Below, one piece after another: positions 13,051-25,135 of a DNA stretch of 64,000 nt. Location of the stretch: NCBI GenBank assembly GCA_021234155.1, contig JAJEKV010000138.1, positions 1,607,876 through 1,671,875 of the forward strand, given 5' to 3'. How positions within the stretch are numbered: the stretch's first letter is position 1; every line of letters starts with the position of its first letter. The notes beneath the pieces were generated by a model that searched no databases, was not told where the DNA came from, and saw nothing but the letters and a program-made list of their open reading frames with translations. Both the position numbers and the translations under genes were made by a program. The stretch comes from Isoetes taiwanensis. Its lineage: Eukaryota; Streptophyta; Lycopodiopsida; Isoetales; Isoetaceae.

Positions 13051-13609
13051 TCTATTTGGCTTTATTATGCGTATTCTGTTTTACCATGTGGCCAAAAATC
13101 TTGTTTTTCTTTTTATCCCTGTTGTTGAGGAAAGCTTTAAAAGCATTTCTTTAATGGAGCACATGCTCTCAATCCAGTGCAACCTTCCATTTGCATATTT
13201 GATTTTGTCTTTAGAATATACCTCTTTAAATTTGTTAAAGACAAATCCAGATAAAGAAAGGAAAGATGAATCTTGATAAGATTCACAACATACTTTCTTG
13301 TCTCTCAACAGCCTTATACCACTTTCTTAAAGTATGCTAAATAGTCAAAAGATACTAATTTTTCTGCCAATGACCAATGGGAGCAGTGCCTGATAATATT
13401 TTACTGTTTTATAGGTTGAGATAAAAGCTAAGGATGGAAAAGCCCTAAACATTCATATGTTTTGCGCTTGACGACCTGGAATTCTGCTATCAACAATGAG
13501 GGCACGCGATGGACTTGGTTTGGATGTGCAACAAGCTGTAATTAGCTGCTTTAATCGATTTGCACTCGATGTCTTTCGCGCAGAGAAGTATTTGTGGCAG
13601 GCAGGCTAG

Positions 13610-14095
13610 TGGCGGAGATACTGTGGAGAAGTATCTGTGATGAAGGTGGAGGTGCAAATTTGAAGATCATCATTTCTTCCTGAGAAAACGCCAGTTCATT
13701 TGAAGACGCCTGATCTGTTGGAGTTAATCATTTAGAAACTAGGAACCAATTGTCTGATGAAGCAGGAGACTGCAGTTGAAGTCTTAGTGGAGGATATGTT
13801 TCGCTTTGTGCAAGTTGTCAGCAGAACATTATCCCATTGAAGCGCCATAGGTTTGATTGTTTCATATATTAAAAAACTACTTATATGGTGTATTACATTA
13901 GAATATTTGGTTGCAGCCCAATGGCGATGGCTGGAGAATATATTTTGTCATTTGTTAAAATTATGGATTATACATATATACATACTTGGTTCCAATTTTG
14001 TTGTGCTTCATATTTACATTTCAGAATAGGAAGCCTTCTCATTTCCAAGTGGCCCTTAAAGTTTATCTACGTCTACCTTAAAGTTTATCTACGTT
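13610..14095. other. No recognisable gene
   Basis: This is the downstream flank of the SCREAM/ICE1-like pseudogene. It may hold degraded 3' untranslated sequence, but I see no domain, repeat or signal that I can support. Confidence 0.4.
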
Positions 14096-14097
14096 TC

Positions 14098-14425
14098 GGG
14101 CCCAAATTTTTTTTTAATATAACAATCAACACACAACTACCATTAACATTATTAACACAAACCATTGCATTTCACACATTTAAATTAAAATCCCCCTTAA
14201 ACCCCTTTTGGTTTGGGTGCACACCGCGGAGGTGCATTAGAGGCGTGAGAGCCCTCAAATATATTTTCAATACGTGTATAAAATTAACACCATTAAGTAT
14301 ATTCTCTCAAATCTTATAGTATTTTGTAAACCTTAATATACAGTATATAAAAACTTGTACAGGCATACCCCACAAACGAGGATCACTATGTATGGTCCAG
14401 ATCTTGGAATAAAGGGCAACTTGAG
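14098..14425. repeat. Dispersed repeat family A, copy 1
   Basis: About 330 bp that start with gggcccaaa and an A/T-rich run, then an A/C-rich tract with aacacaaaccattgca, then tttggtttgggtgca, and end near acaaacgaggatcac and ggtccagatc. The same order of blocks is found at 46085-46445 and, truncated, at 57808-57965. It has no coding capacity and may be a non-autonomous element; its ends and class are unknown. Confidence 0.75.
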
Positions 14426-14429
14426 GATG

Positions 14430-15060
14430 TAAATCCTAGCTAAATATGTATTGTTAGGAAGCTGGCTTTCTAGATCAGCCTAAAAAACCCTCATGATAGA
14501 TGTGTGTAGCTTCATTCTTTCACAATGTGCGTTCATTTCTCTTTACTCAGAGGCTGTATCTGAATATGAGAATTCCATGACCTTTTGAGTCATGGACAAA
14601 AAGCAAATAAGAATGTCAAAGCGATTTTTAAGCTCCCAGACATTCTCTCTTAGAGAAACTATTTTTTTCCAAAGCATTTTTTAGGTTATCATGCTATGTT
14701 TAATGAGAGTAGAATATATTCTTATCTTGGGCTTATTACTTTCTTCTTTTTTATTCTTGATATTGGCAAAAAGTGGTAACATAAGTAATGCATAAAATTT
14801 TAGTAGTGTTGATATAATTTATTCACCGCCCAAATGCATACATTAGAGGCGTTGGCGAGAGGTCCGGCCGACCATCGGTACGTTGCGTATAGGATAGCCC
14901 ACATATTCTTTTAGGTATTATGCCACCGACATTCATTTGAGCTAGAGTAAAACTATGTTAGAATTGCATGCAACTCCTGCCCAAGTGCATACATTAGAGG
15001 TGTTCGTCCAGCTTCAGCCTTCTGTAATGCTATTGTAATGTAATATTATTATCACGCCCA
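14430..15060. other. No recognisable gene
   Basis: A/T-rich sequence between repeat family A and the second LINE. A short phrase, cataca ttagagg plus t or c, occurs near 14838 and 14990 and in a similar form near 14231. No gene or element border is visible. Confidence 0.4.
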
Positions 15061-15102
15061 CTTTGGACCTTGAAAGGCCATGGAGCGGCAAATACACAAT
15101 AT

Positions 15103-15883
15103 TCATAGTTTGATTACTAGTGAGCGGTTGTGCTTCTCTGACTTTAAAATAGTGACCAAGCAGCAAAGGGTCCTCATCAAGTAATGTCGAAAAATCATTA
15201 GCCCACCAATCTGAACCTGTTTTCTAATCTCTTCATAAAATTTGAGCGATTGTAAAAACACATGGGCTTCATCTTCGATCAACTTCTGTTCACACACCAA
15301 GCAGTACCTCTCTTCTTTTGGAACATTGTACCATCTGCCCGTTTCCACATGCGACCTATGGGAGCTTGTCCGGTATTTTGCTATGGATGGCTTCAAGAAT
15401 CTCGGAATTTGTGCTTTCTTGGTGCGTTTGTTCGAATAGACCAACAATTTGTTTACTTCGAAATGTATGTGATCATCGTGATCCTTTGGTTGCCCATAAT
15501 TTTTCCATAACATGGCGTCAGCGTAATAGATCTCGGGCCCCAAGCTCGATGTCAGGCCAATCTTGCGGACTTATTCCCCAACGTTCAGCCCATTTTAGCA
15601 AATTTTGATACCATCCCGAGGAAGTAGGTTGCGACATAGCTATCTTGGATAGAAGCCCATCATTTCAGCGGGCGAATCTGTTGACAAAGGTTATTGCACG
15701 ATAGAGAGCTTCCGCTTCCAAAGGAAGCATGCACGCCTCTGCTAGTATAATTGCAAAAGGAATACGTTGTTTAACCCCCAATTCCTCATGGAGAAATACT
15801 TTCAACACTATTTGAATCAACCCGGTGATGTCTTTGAGATGCCGGCCCCATATAGGTGATCCATAAAGGATAGCGGTTTGCAC
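15103..15883 (-). pseudogene. LINE thumb and C-terminal cysteine region
   Basis: The stretch at 15665-15883 has AILYGSPIWG and MLPLEAEALYRAITFVNRF, typical of the segment after the RT palm in animal-like LINEs. The stretch at 15103-15543 reads RTSSHRSHVETGRW, then ERYCLVCEQKLIEDEAHVF, a Cys/His cluster like the zf-RVT region. The two are in different frames. The 3' end of the element lies near 15060. Confidence 0.75.
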
Positions 15884-15940
15884 TAATGTTTTGAATAAGA
15901 TTTTCTTTAGCCCCCGTCATTGAGAGAAGCTTTATGACAT

Positions 15941-16548
15941 CTAGTTAACATACCGTATAAAGTTTATCTTTGCCACACCGCTGTCCGTTTTTTCGACACA
16001 TTCTTTCCAGGAATATTTAGAAGAAAACTCTAATCCTAAATATTTGTAACAATCCACAATTTCCAGAATATCACCTTTATACCTGAATACAGGCCTGTGA
16101 GTCCTCCCAAAGACCATCATTTTCGATTTGGCTAAATTGACTTTCATGTGTCTAGCATCCGAAAGGTTTGGTGCCGCTAGATTATCAAGGTGAGGCCTGC
16201 AAACCCTTAAGTTTATCACGCTAACAAAGCCACATTGTCGGTGTATAAGAGTAATTGAATAAGACAATCGCCCATGCAGGTGCCTGCTAAGCCTCTATGA
16301 CTCAACCATTCCTCCAGCTCATCTATATAAAGACCAAACAAAGTAGGGGATAATGGGCACCCCTGCCGAACACCTATTGTGCTTTGGACCTCTGCAGCAA
16401 AATCATCAGACAACCTTACTATTACCTCTGAATATAGCTTAGCAATAGTTCCTCTTATTGCTTGTGGAACACCAAGTTGTTCCATTCTGCCCCCAGAATC
16501 CTTAGGGGAAGCAGTATCAAATGCTTTTGTGAAGTCTATAAATGCCAC
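15941..16548 (-). pseudogene. LINE reverse transcriptase core with damaged active site
   Basis: The 110-residue stretch at 16216-16548 begins MAFIDFTKAFDTAS (RT motif A), followed by GVRQGCPLSPTLFGLYIDEL (motif B) and LLLYTDNVALLA. The last should be YADD; here it is YTDN (residues 102-105), so the second catalytic Asp is lost. The overlapping stretch at 15941-16267 continues in another frame with VNLAKSKMMVFG and CYKYLGLEFSS, the motif D/E region. Substitution and frameshift together make an active polymerase impossible. Confidence 0.85.
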
Positions 16549-16665
16549 AAACAGAGCTTGCCTTTTCCTTTAGCTTTTTTGATTAATACTTTCATGGTGA
16601 GCACATGATCAAGGGTACAATGATGTTTCCTGAACCTGCTTTGGCCTCTGCCCCTTTTCCCATTT

Positions 16666-17688
16666 TCATCGGCTCAAGAACTTAATTTTCTGTCCAGCGG
16701 ACTTCCCAGCGGCTGCGAACATACTACCTATTAAGATTGTCCTGTAATTATGCACAATGTTCTTATCTCCAGCTTTATGGATCGGCAAAACTCTATTCTC
16801 CTTCCAATCCTGAGGCAACCCTTGCCTAACAGCATGGTTTAGTAAACTAGTGGCGATCTCCATGGACTTATTCCCACTCCATTTTAGTAGTTCTACAGTC
16901 AGACCCTTCAGATCTGCGGCCTTTCCATTAGACATTTCATCCAATGTGTTTTTAACATCATTAACTGTGAAAATGTCATGGTCTACATCCTCTGATTTCA
17001 TGGGTTCTACATTGGGTACCGAATAAATTTCCCTAACCATATGCAGCAACTCCCTTGGATCTAAGTTTGTCTGTGTTTGCTTGCTTGAGATTTTCTTCCA
17101 AAATGTCTTGGGATGCTCGCAGAACCAGTTCCTGAGATTTTCCTGCCTTCTCTGGAGGTAACTTCTTTTCTTCTTTCTTATAAAAGCTTTGTACCACTTT
17201 GGCTTGCGCAAACAACCAGCAGGTAGCTTTGCTCTAGCCAAACGGCAATCCATATCCCACCAACCATTATATCCAGGCTTTCTTTGTCTTGTACATCCAA
17301 ATGTACTCGTGGCTGCTGTATGCAATACAGTTGAAAATTGGACTGCATCTTTTTCTACAATCCATGACCATGTGACGTCTGGTAACAAACCCTCAAGACA
17401 ATTCTTATATTGGTCTCTCTTCCTATGATCTAGCTTCAGCTTAGGCACAAACTTGGCCTCACGTTTCTTGAAAGGAACAAAACCTGCCAATTCAAAATAC
17501 AATGGCGCATGATCAGACTCAGGCAGCTTGTCTGCCACACGAAAACTCCGTACCGAGTTTTGCTTATTAGCTAGCAGATAGTCAACTGTGCTTGAGCCCA
17601 AATGACTATAGCATGTGTTTTTGCATGAGTCCGGGAAGCTAGTAATGCCATTTAATATTTTGAGGTTACATATTGTCCCTAACTCCAA
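16666..17688 (-). pseudogene. LINE endonuclease end and RT start (340-residue open stretch)
   Basis: This is the longest open frame in the window. Residues 32-40 read SSTVDYLLA and residues 58-62 SDHAP, the last two blocks of an APE-type endonuclease. A linker with WWDMDC (143-148) and a basic segment follows. Residues 253-270 (NGKAADLKGLTVELLKW) and 291-316 (LPQDWKENRV through HNYRT) are the first motifs of the reverse transcriptase. The preceding endonuclease piece, with LLVGDFNARTKN, lies at 17679-17966 in a different frame, so a frameshift divides the domain. Confidence 0.85.
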
Positions 17689-18717
17689 GAATAGATCACC
17701 TGAACTATTTGCCTTTTGAAGGATACATCTTCATCCTCTATCAGACGAACATCACCCAATGTTTCATAAGAGGTCGCTTGCAGGTTCTTGGTTCGTGCAT
17801 TGAAGTCACCAACCAAAAGTGTTTCACCCAAATCTGAAATCTTAAGAGTATCTTTACAAAGCTCATGAAATGGATTTGCCCTGCCTAATTCGACATGATC
17901 ATAAATGCCCTGTACATGTTTGTTTGCTTTCTGGAAATATGCAGTATTTTTGTAAATATGCTGCAAAGGGGCTTGAATTGAGCAGTAGACTTTTTTGTCG
18001 CAGAGAATTGATGATGGTGCGTATGAATGCGGCCCTGCAAAGTTACATATAGTACTGAATATAAAACTGAGAAATTGTAGGCAGGCATATGAACTTTACA
18101 GGGTCTACATATTATTAGTTTAACACCCTTGGCATTTTTTGTGTTCCTCATGGATGCGCCATTGCATTGCCAATATTTCCTTTATTAAATGAAAGTGTTC
18201 ACATGGATTAGGAGGGAGCAAAATACTGTCAGGTTTAGTTGATCTTTTTTCCTTTTCTTTCTCAAATCCTTGATAACTCCTGTAGTAATGATAGGATAAT
18301 ATACTGGTATATTTGCTTGCATTGAGGCGGAGCATCGGATTTTATGAAATGTAAGTTTACAGGGTACAGGATATAGTGTCAATTGATATTGAATGCATAA
18401 TTTTGTTTGTCTTGAGAATGATTTTGCTCAGACCACCCAAGAAGCATATATTTCTACTGAATTTGATATGTTGAAGCTGCTCCAACCAATCATTCTGTAA
18501 AGTTTTATACTTCATCAGTTTCCTTGCAAACTTATGTGCCATATCATCTGTCCAACTTGATGTAGCAGGCCTCTTCAAGTCTTGCAGAATAGCTTATTCT
18601 TGATTTATAAGGCAGAGAATCATGTATTGTTAATTCTCTATTTGTACTTCGGTCGTTGGCTCTCCTTCTTAGTATACATAGAAAGTATCTGTCATATTGG
18701 CTCCATACACTCAAACA

Positions 18718-18905
18718 TTTTTTCAGAATTTAAAACATAAGTTGTTTTTCAGTTTGATTTAGTTTCCAACTTCAATCAAATGAGACATTTTTTTTCAGAA
18801 TTTGTTTTTCAGTTTGATTGAGTTTCTCCATTAAATCAAGATGAGCATTTTGAGAATTTAAAGTATAAGTTGTTTTTCAATTTGGTTAGTCACAAACTTC
18901 AACCA
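18718..18905. repeat. Degenerate tandem repeat of about 60-70 bp
   Basis: Three imperfect units carry the shared phrases cagaattt or gagaattt, agttgtttttca and tttgattgagttt or similar. Spacing is about 60-80 bp. This is a short local duplication in A/T-rich sequence; no function is implied. Confidence 0.7.
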
Positions 18906-20117
18906 AGGTGAGAAATCCTTAAATATTGCGAGATTTGGAATTAGCAGGCACCTTTGGGGGTTAGATCAAAATATTTGTTCATGCTATTTGCGGGTGAATG
19001 ACTACAATGCTATACAGTAGTTTTATTATAGCATGTACTCCAAAATCCACAAAGGACGTTTATTTATTGCAGTAGCGATCTCTTTCATTGTAATAAGGAT
19101 ATGGGGAATGTGGCATCACTCCACTTTGAAGGCTTTGGCATTAGGTAAGGCAATTCGAAATGGCTTAGCGGGCCCAAAGGGAGAGTCCATTTGGATTCTA
19201 CTAAACAACACATGCATATGCCTAAGATAAAGTGAGAATTCCCTTTCTTTCATGATTGATCATTGGTTAGGTACAATACAGATTGTTTTAATATGCATTG
19301 CTTCTTAAAACCCTCGACCGGTGCATTTGCTTAGTTGGAATTGTTTCATATTATTATGTTGTGACTGTAGATGTTCACTCTACCACGACCTAAAGATGAA
19401 GGTAAAAATTGATGAGATCTATGTGTGCATATGGAATGCATCTTTGAGCATTAAAGAGTGGGACACCAAAGCATCTATAAAGCAATCAGACTATACCAAC
19501 CATACACCAAGTTAAACAAGGTGATCTGCATCTTCCGTCCCATCATTACAGAAACTATGCATTAAGTTTTGCCATCTTAGACACTGTTTTCATTTTCCAG
19601 GTAAGATTTACATCCATATTTCCTTTTGTTTTCCCGTGTTTGTTGCATTTTTGCACATATGCTGTCTATTTTCCACGCAAAAAGAACAAAGTCACGCTTC
19701 TAAGATCCCAGTTAAAGACCATGTTTTTCTGCACTCTACATCTATCACGTAGATCGTAACAAACCTATTTAACAATAATAATCTAATTCAATATCTATTT
19801 CCAGGATAACGAAGGCAAATTATACCAGCATATTTTAGCAAAAGCAAAATGGATTCCACATATATTCCCATTGTCTGTACAACATGACAACTACATGAAT
19901 CAAGACCGACAAAAAATTACAATCCAAGACGTTCATCCCATACAATATGCCAATGAATCAAAGAATCTACTAAACAAAATACAAATCCTAACATCAATTA
20001 CAAACACTACACAATCACGTGTTACCATACACTAAAAAAAATACAATGAGAATTTTCTACTTCAACTAGATTTGAGACCCACAACAAGTAGTCACATTTT
20101 AATTAAATTTCATGTCC

Positions 20118-20415
20118 GATCTATTGCACTTTCAACATAGGAAGCTGCTCAAACAACCAGTAATGTTTCTCATGCTTGAACCCTTACTATAATCACATAC
20201 AAAGCCGATTGCAACCTGTCACAATACCTTACAACCCAACTTTATGGAAAATGCAAAGCCTCTACCTGCTACCTACCCAAACAATGACCTCAGAATGGCA
20301 ACTTACATACAAATTAAAGTTGCCATCCAGCACATTTCGAACATAAGAACTTGCTCAAACAACCACTAATGTTTTCCATGCTTGAACTGCCTTCGTATAA
20401 TCACACACAAAGCCC
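20118..20415. repeat. Local direct duplication, about 90 bp, 210 bp apart
   Basis: The stretch from 20118 to 20212 and that from 20328 to 20415 share gctcaaacaaccactaatgt (with one difference), catgcttgaac and ataatcacacacaaagcc (with one difference). They lie in direct orientation. Nothing coding is visible in them. Confidence 0.75.
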
Positions 20416-22126
20416 ACCAACGGTGGGCAATTTTCTAGTACTTTTCTAAAAATAAGATGACTTTTGATGCATACAACTATAAAACAAAAATTCGCATTTC
20501 AAATCACACGGCATTTCTAAAATGATGTTTACATCATTTGGTCTCTGAAATATTATCTATCTATTGTTTAAATTTGGTTTATCCGTCTAGTGGAAAACTT
20601 TTTTAATTTTTCTTATGTTAACTTCCTAAGGTTTTGGGGTTTTCCGAGATAAGAATTTTTTTTTGATTTCCAAAAGTCACAAAAGCTTCTTTCTATGGTT
20701 TTGAATGGGGACGTGTCTTCCGAGGATGCATGCTTTGCTAGATTATCTCTACATTGCGACCAGTGTAAGAATCTGAGATGGAGGCTGAAATTTTTCTCTT
20801 TTCCGCTATGTGAGGATGCTAGGAACCCCGCATGCATCCCACGATTCTTGAATTGCATCAGCAGAGTTTTTTAAAGTCCAGTAGCAAATATGTCTGCCCT
20901 ATCTCTTCATTTTTAGGTCTATCTTCTTCCTTTATCACTTCTTGCGATTCCCCAGAAACGAAGAACTATTCTGGAAACCAGGATAAACGTGGTGGATTTA
21001 GAGCATGATTTTGGAAAGGGTCGAAAGCAGCAGCAATAGTCGGCTATTGGCAACTAGCTGATAAATCTATTCATAACTGGCTAAGCTACTTAGCTGGGTA
21101 AGGTATGTGGACGGCCTTAGCTTTCACTGGAAAAGGCTCAAGTTTTCTGCTCGATTTCATTCTTCTGTTTTGGCAAGCAAGCAGGTATTTCTTCATACGT
21201 ATGGTATTCTATGATTTTTGTATGCATACCTAACTTTAGCATTTCTGTTATGCATGCAGTTTAGAGAATCAGAACAACCCATTCCACAAATTTATGGATG
21301 TTGTGTTTTTATAGGATGGATTTATTCCTGTGCAGACTAATCCTAACTGCCATGTGTTGTCATGGATTTCTTAGGCCAAATTTCTTGACTGCTTGCATTC
21401 TACAGAATTGTGTAATTATCGAGCTCTGATAACTATAATGTTGTGCAGTTATCAATTAATAAGGATGGCTAAATAAACTCAGGCTACCTGCATTAAGTGC
21501 AAAATTGGCTGCTTTAAAAATTGGTACATTTTCAAAGGCACATCTGCATTGTTGGGCTTGACGACTATAGAGTTTACATTTAAGCAGGCATAGCTATCGT
21601 TTTTGCATAACGAGGTAAGCATTTTGTTGTATGCAACTTCTATTTTTTCCCATTAATGTCATTGATGGAAAATTCAAGACCATAGAAAGCAATTAGAGAA
21701 ATTTCATTTTCTCATTTGAGAACGAAATAGGTCGCGGTCATCTCAGGCAAACTAAAAAATGGTTGTACGCTACCAAAATGAAGCGTTAATAATTAGTAAA
21801 TCAGCTTGAAAAAATTACAAGCATCGAAAATCTCATGTACAACTATAGCCTCTAGGTGTCATAACATTAACTATGGGGTTCCAAAAGCATCACTAATGCT
21901 CCCAAAGATCGCCATGGCGATAGTTTGGACAAGAAAGCAAGGCAAAATGTAAAGAGTGTATTGCTTACAATTACCTAATATTAATCTAAAAAATAGACAA
22001 ATCTTGTCGGAATAATCGTGGTCGCAATCTTTTAGACAAATATATTCATTAAAATTGGCATACATCATAAAGCATGTATTTTCAAAGAAGTATAATTACA
22101 AAAAAGATATTCATGGATTGACATTT

Positions 22127-24380
22127 TCACTGAGTTTCTTTCACAGATTCTACAACAACGCCAAGCTCCGTAGCTATTCTTCTAACGTGCTCCTTTCCTG
22201 CGGCAATCGTCTGTGATGTGTTCATTTCTGTATATCCTGTAGTATTCCACATATCCACATCCATTGCGACAGCTATCTGTTGCACACGCCCTGACATCTG
22301 AGAACTATCCAACAATTCATCCTCCAATGCCATAGAGTATTATGTAGAGCGAACCAACTTCTGTCTCTTTGGTGAATGATCGCCATCTAGTCTATCACTT
22401 CCAGATGCGTCATCAGACATTCCCATGTATTCGAAATTATGAAGCGGCTTTTCTATAGAACCTGTTATCACTGGCAGGATCTTCTCAAAATTTTTGTTCA
22501 GTGCCTCCAGCTTTTTGAACTGTGGATCGAGCTCAGCAGTTGCCTTTTCTGTTTGTTCTAGCAGTGCCCTGGTTTCCTTAACCTCTCTTCGAAACTTTTC
22601 TGATCCAAAGCATCCTGTATTTGATCCATCTTTCTAAGATCTGTCTCCTGAGTTTTTGATGTCCGGCATGTCTGAACTGTTTGGCGTATCTGGCATAGCA
22701 TTTTCTTCTTCCTCTTCTTTGCCAGGCCTTGCCATTTTCTCTAGAGTTTCAAAGAAGGATCTGCCTTATCGTCATATTCAAAGAAAACACTGCATTTTCC
22801 TTGCATCAGAGCAACTCTTGAAGCTGTGCCGGTCGAGAAAAAATCAAGAACACAACCGTCCAGTGGAACCAGCTCCTTCCCCATGTTGTAAATATATGAT
22901 GTCTTTGCCTGGCTCTTATGGACGAAGTCGCCATCCATTGCTGCCCAAGAGAACTTGGCTTTACCTGTAAAATACTCCAAATATTTTTTCCACCTCTTTA
23001 TTTTTATATCCACCTCTTCGTCACCAGTTAATGGATATTTCGGAAGGGGCCTGCTTTTTGGTGCATTGATCACCTGAGTCAACCGTAGCTCAAGTTTCGG
23101 ATTCACAGGCAACACACGAGCCTCACTTTTGTTTATCGTGACATTCACGTAATATTGGAACTCCTTGATATTTTTTTTGCTCTCCCAGCACTACCTTGAA
23201 TCTGACTTTGACTGTACATGCAGTTTGGCAAATGGGCGGATCTGAGGAACATGACGATATGATAAATTTTGGCTTTTGTCATGTCTGCAATCTTGCTAAA
23301 TAAATCTGTGTATTTTTTAACTTTCTATAGCGTCGTGAAACTATGCATGTCAATAATAATCATTGTGGCATTTTCAGACACCGGTGCAGAAACAGGAATA
23401 CATGTCTTGGTGACATGGTGCAAATGTTCCTCTTCTCTTTATGTTCCCTTGCCTCTTCTAGCTTTATGATGGCGATAATGGCTTCCAAAAACGCACTGGG
23501 GAGATTGCCTTTACACTGAATCTTTATTATAATTGGCTTTAATATAATCAAAATCTGTGTCAGCTATATCCAACAATCATTGTTCAGAAAAATCTGGAAA
23601 ACATGTAGTTAACTCCTCAAAACTCCTGTATTGCTCTTCTGATATACAGTTGACGTAGGACAACACTTCACGATGCATTAATGACAGCATTCTGATGTTC
23701 AGCGCCCTCTGTCGGCAATCAAAACACCCTGTATAACCGGATTGAACTTTCAAAAATACTTTGCCTTCGAGAATTTCATCCATCAGTTGGCTGATCTCCG
23801 GCATTATTCATTCCTCGAAGGTATCTTAGGAAAGTCTTGTTAAAGAACTCTTTAGAAGGCTTATCTGGCAGTTCCCCATGATCATCAGCCAGCTTCCATG
23901 CTGCCCACTTATTAACAACAGCAACAAGCTTGGACCATGATTCTTCTTGCATGAAAAGGAATTACTTTTCATCCTTGAGTTCTTTAACCTTCAAGGTCGT
24001 TGTAGCTACGTCGACAAAATCATGTAAGCAACAGCTGGTCAGGATCACAACGGCTATCTTCTATAGCTGAAAATAAGAACCTACCTTCCAAACGGAGATA
24101 GTGCAGTGCCTATTGGGTCTTGTGGAGGGCATCCATAAGCCTTGTGATGATTCCTTAATTGCTGGAGCTTTTCAATTAGTGGCTCCTTATATAGTGTATC
24201 CGCTATAATGTCATTGCACTGTATGGATAACTGAATATAGGAGAGATTTCCATTTAGCACCCGGCTTCTTCGCTTTGCATAAGCTTTAGCAAATTCCAGT
24301 CATTGCTCGACATTTTCCATCATAGAACAAAGAATTTGTGCAGCAAAAATACTGTGATTACCACAAATAAATCCCCTCTT
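22127..24380 (-). pseudogene. ParB-like and beta-class methyltransferase-like gene, copy 1
   Basis: I do not know a named family for this gene; the reading below is mine. N to C on the minus strand: ICGNHSIFAAQ (24338-24370), like the G-x-H-S/R-x-x-A core of ParB-type domains; GCPPQDPIG near 24110-24140; a probable 80-bp intron 24006-24085 (GTAGG to AG); a Trp-rich stretch NKWAAWKLADDHGELP near 23870-23920; MIIIDMHSF near 23335-23363, where beta-class DNA methyltransferases have DPPY; then CVLDFFSTGTASRVALMQG in the 22741-23148 frame (residues 99-117), like methyltransferase motif I. An acidic/coiled tail ends at 22127. Motif order (IV-like before I) fits beta-class enzymes. Several stops and frameshifts make it a pseudogene. 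The same layout recurs at 52188-55834. Confidence 0.5.
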
Positions 24381-25135
24381 CAAGCCAATCTAGCAATAGA
24401 CCAAGAAAGGCTCATAGTATGTGCTAAACCTGAATTGACTAGCTTATCGCTAAAAATGTCGTCATACACATAAACCCTATTGAAGACATAAGAGCTGTGA
24501 GTCTCTAGCTATTTAACCTCTAACATGTCTTGGAGGCGTCAACTTTGTTATAATAATACAATAAGTATCATCCCTTTAGCCACCTCAATGTTATCTCTTA
24601 GTAAATGATCACCATTCTATCATCAAGTTCATCAAGTCAATTTAACACTAGACAAAAAAAAAAGGGCCTTATAGTATTTTCCCAACCTGAAACGAATTGA
24701 TTTGACTAGCTTATAGCTAAAAATGTGGTGGTCACCCACATGAAACCTTTAAAAGGCATAAGGGCTGTGAATCCCTAGTTTTTGTAACCTCCAACATGTG
24801 TTGGAGGTGTTAACTTTGTCATGATAACACCAATCTTCAAGCCAATTAGCAATAGAAAAAAAGGGGGGGGGGGGGGCTTATAGCATGTATCTAACCTGAC
24901 AAGCCATTACTGTGGGGCAATTTGATCTCACAATCTAAAAAACCAAACATCCCAATCGGGAACAAAACGTTAGTACATAAGAAGAATGAAATTAATTAAA
25001 AAATGTTAAATGATGCACATAACTACTTATGCTTGTTAATAATACATCTAGACAAACTTCAATCATGCACCTCAAACATATGTTGAAGAGTTGCACACTT
25101 CCAGCATGCACCTCAAACATGTGTTAGAGGTTCAT
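24375..25135. repeat. Tandem repeat block with near-palindromes, upstream of copy 1
   Basis: Units of about 230-300 bp repeat phrases such as cttcaagccaat, gacaagctagtcaa-like text, acatttttagc and ataagggctgtgaatc. Each carries a near-palindrome: aacctctaacatgtcttgg at 24515, acctccaaca-tg-tgttggaggt at 24786-24807 (10-bp arms), and weaker ones at 25068 and 25109 (cacctcaaacatgtgtta). A run of 14 G lies near 24864-24877. The motif matches the palindrome array at 50254-54914. Confidence 0.75.

Larger units (their letters stand above)
10531..13609 (+). pseudogene. SCREAM/ICE1-like bHLH transcription factor, C-terminal two exons
   Basis: ICE1/SCREAM proteins are bHLH factors that partner stomatal lineage bHLHs and act in cold response. 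The first visible exon (10531-10683) starts DLHNELEG, matching the linker right after the bHLH, and continues to a KEEF segment and AQPAK. A GTAAGT donor follows at 10684. The second exon (13415-13609), after an AG acceptor, reads VEIKAKDGKALNIHMFC and then [19 protein letters not shown] and [17 protein letters not shown], which is the ACT-like C-terminal domain of this family. There is a TAG in the first exon, and a TGA where the family has Arg (CGA to TGA, as expected from methyl-CpG decay). The bHLH exon was not found. The 2.7-kb intron contains a tandem duplication and a solo LTR. Confidence 0.85.
15060..17970 (-). mobile_element. Second LINE, 5'-truncated, not of L1 type
   Basis: On the minus strand the order is endonuclease C-terminal half (17966-17510), reverse transcriptase (17000-15941), thumb-like part (15883-15665) and a cysteine-containing C-terminal region (15543-15103). 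The wording of its blocks (GDFNARTKN, STVDYLLAN, SDHAP, LGLEFSSKYSWKECVEK, MLPLEAEALYRA) is closer to LINEs common in animals and green algae than to plant L1. Its 5' end is missing: the endonuclease start is not found above 17970. No poly(A) tail or target duplication could be fixed. Clade assignment is only an impression from motif wording. Confidence 0.8.
18000..22100. other. Long stretch without a recognisable gene
   Basis: A/T-rich sequence with small open frames and no motif I can name. It includes two repeat features listed separately (18718-18905 and 20118-20415). A 73-residue minus frame at 18357-18578 and an 81-residue minus frame at 20613-20858 look protein-like in composition but match nothing I recognise, so they are not called as genes. 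Confidence 0.5.

Noticed and set aside
22741-23148. Reading the glycine motif as a P-loop or as a Rossmann NAD site
   Set aside because: DFFSTGTASRVAL lacks GK[ST], and its order after a D-x-H-S segment and before an acidic residue fits methyltransferase motif I better; still not proven.
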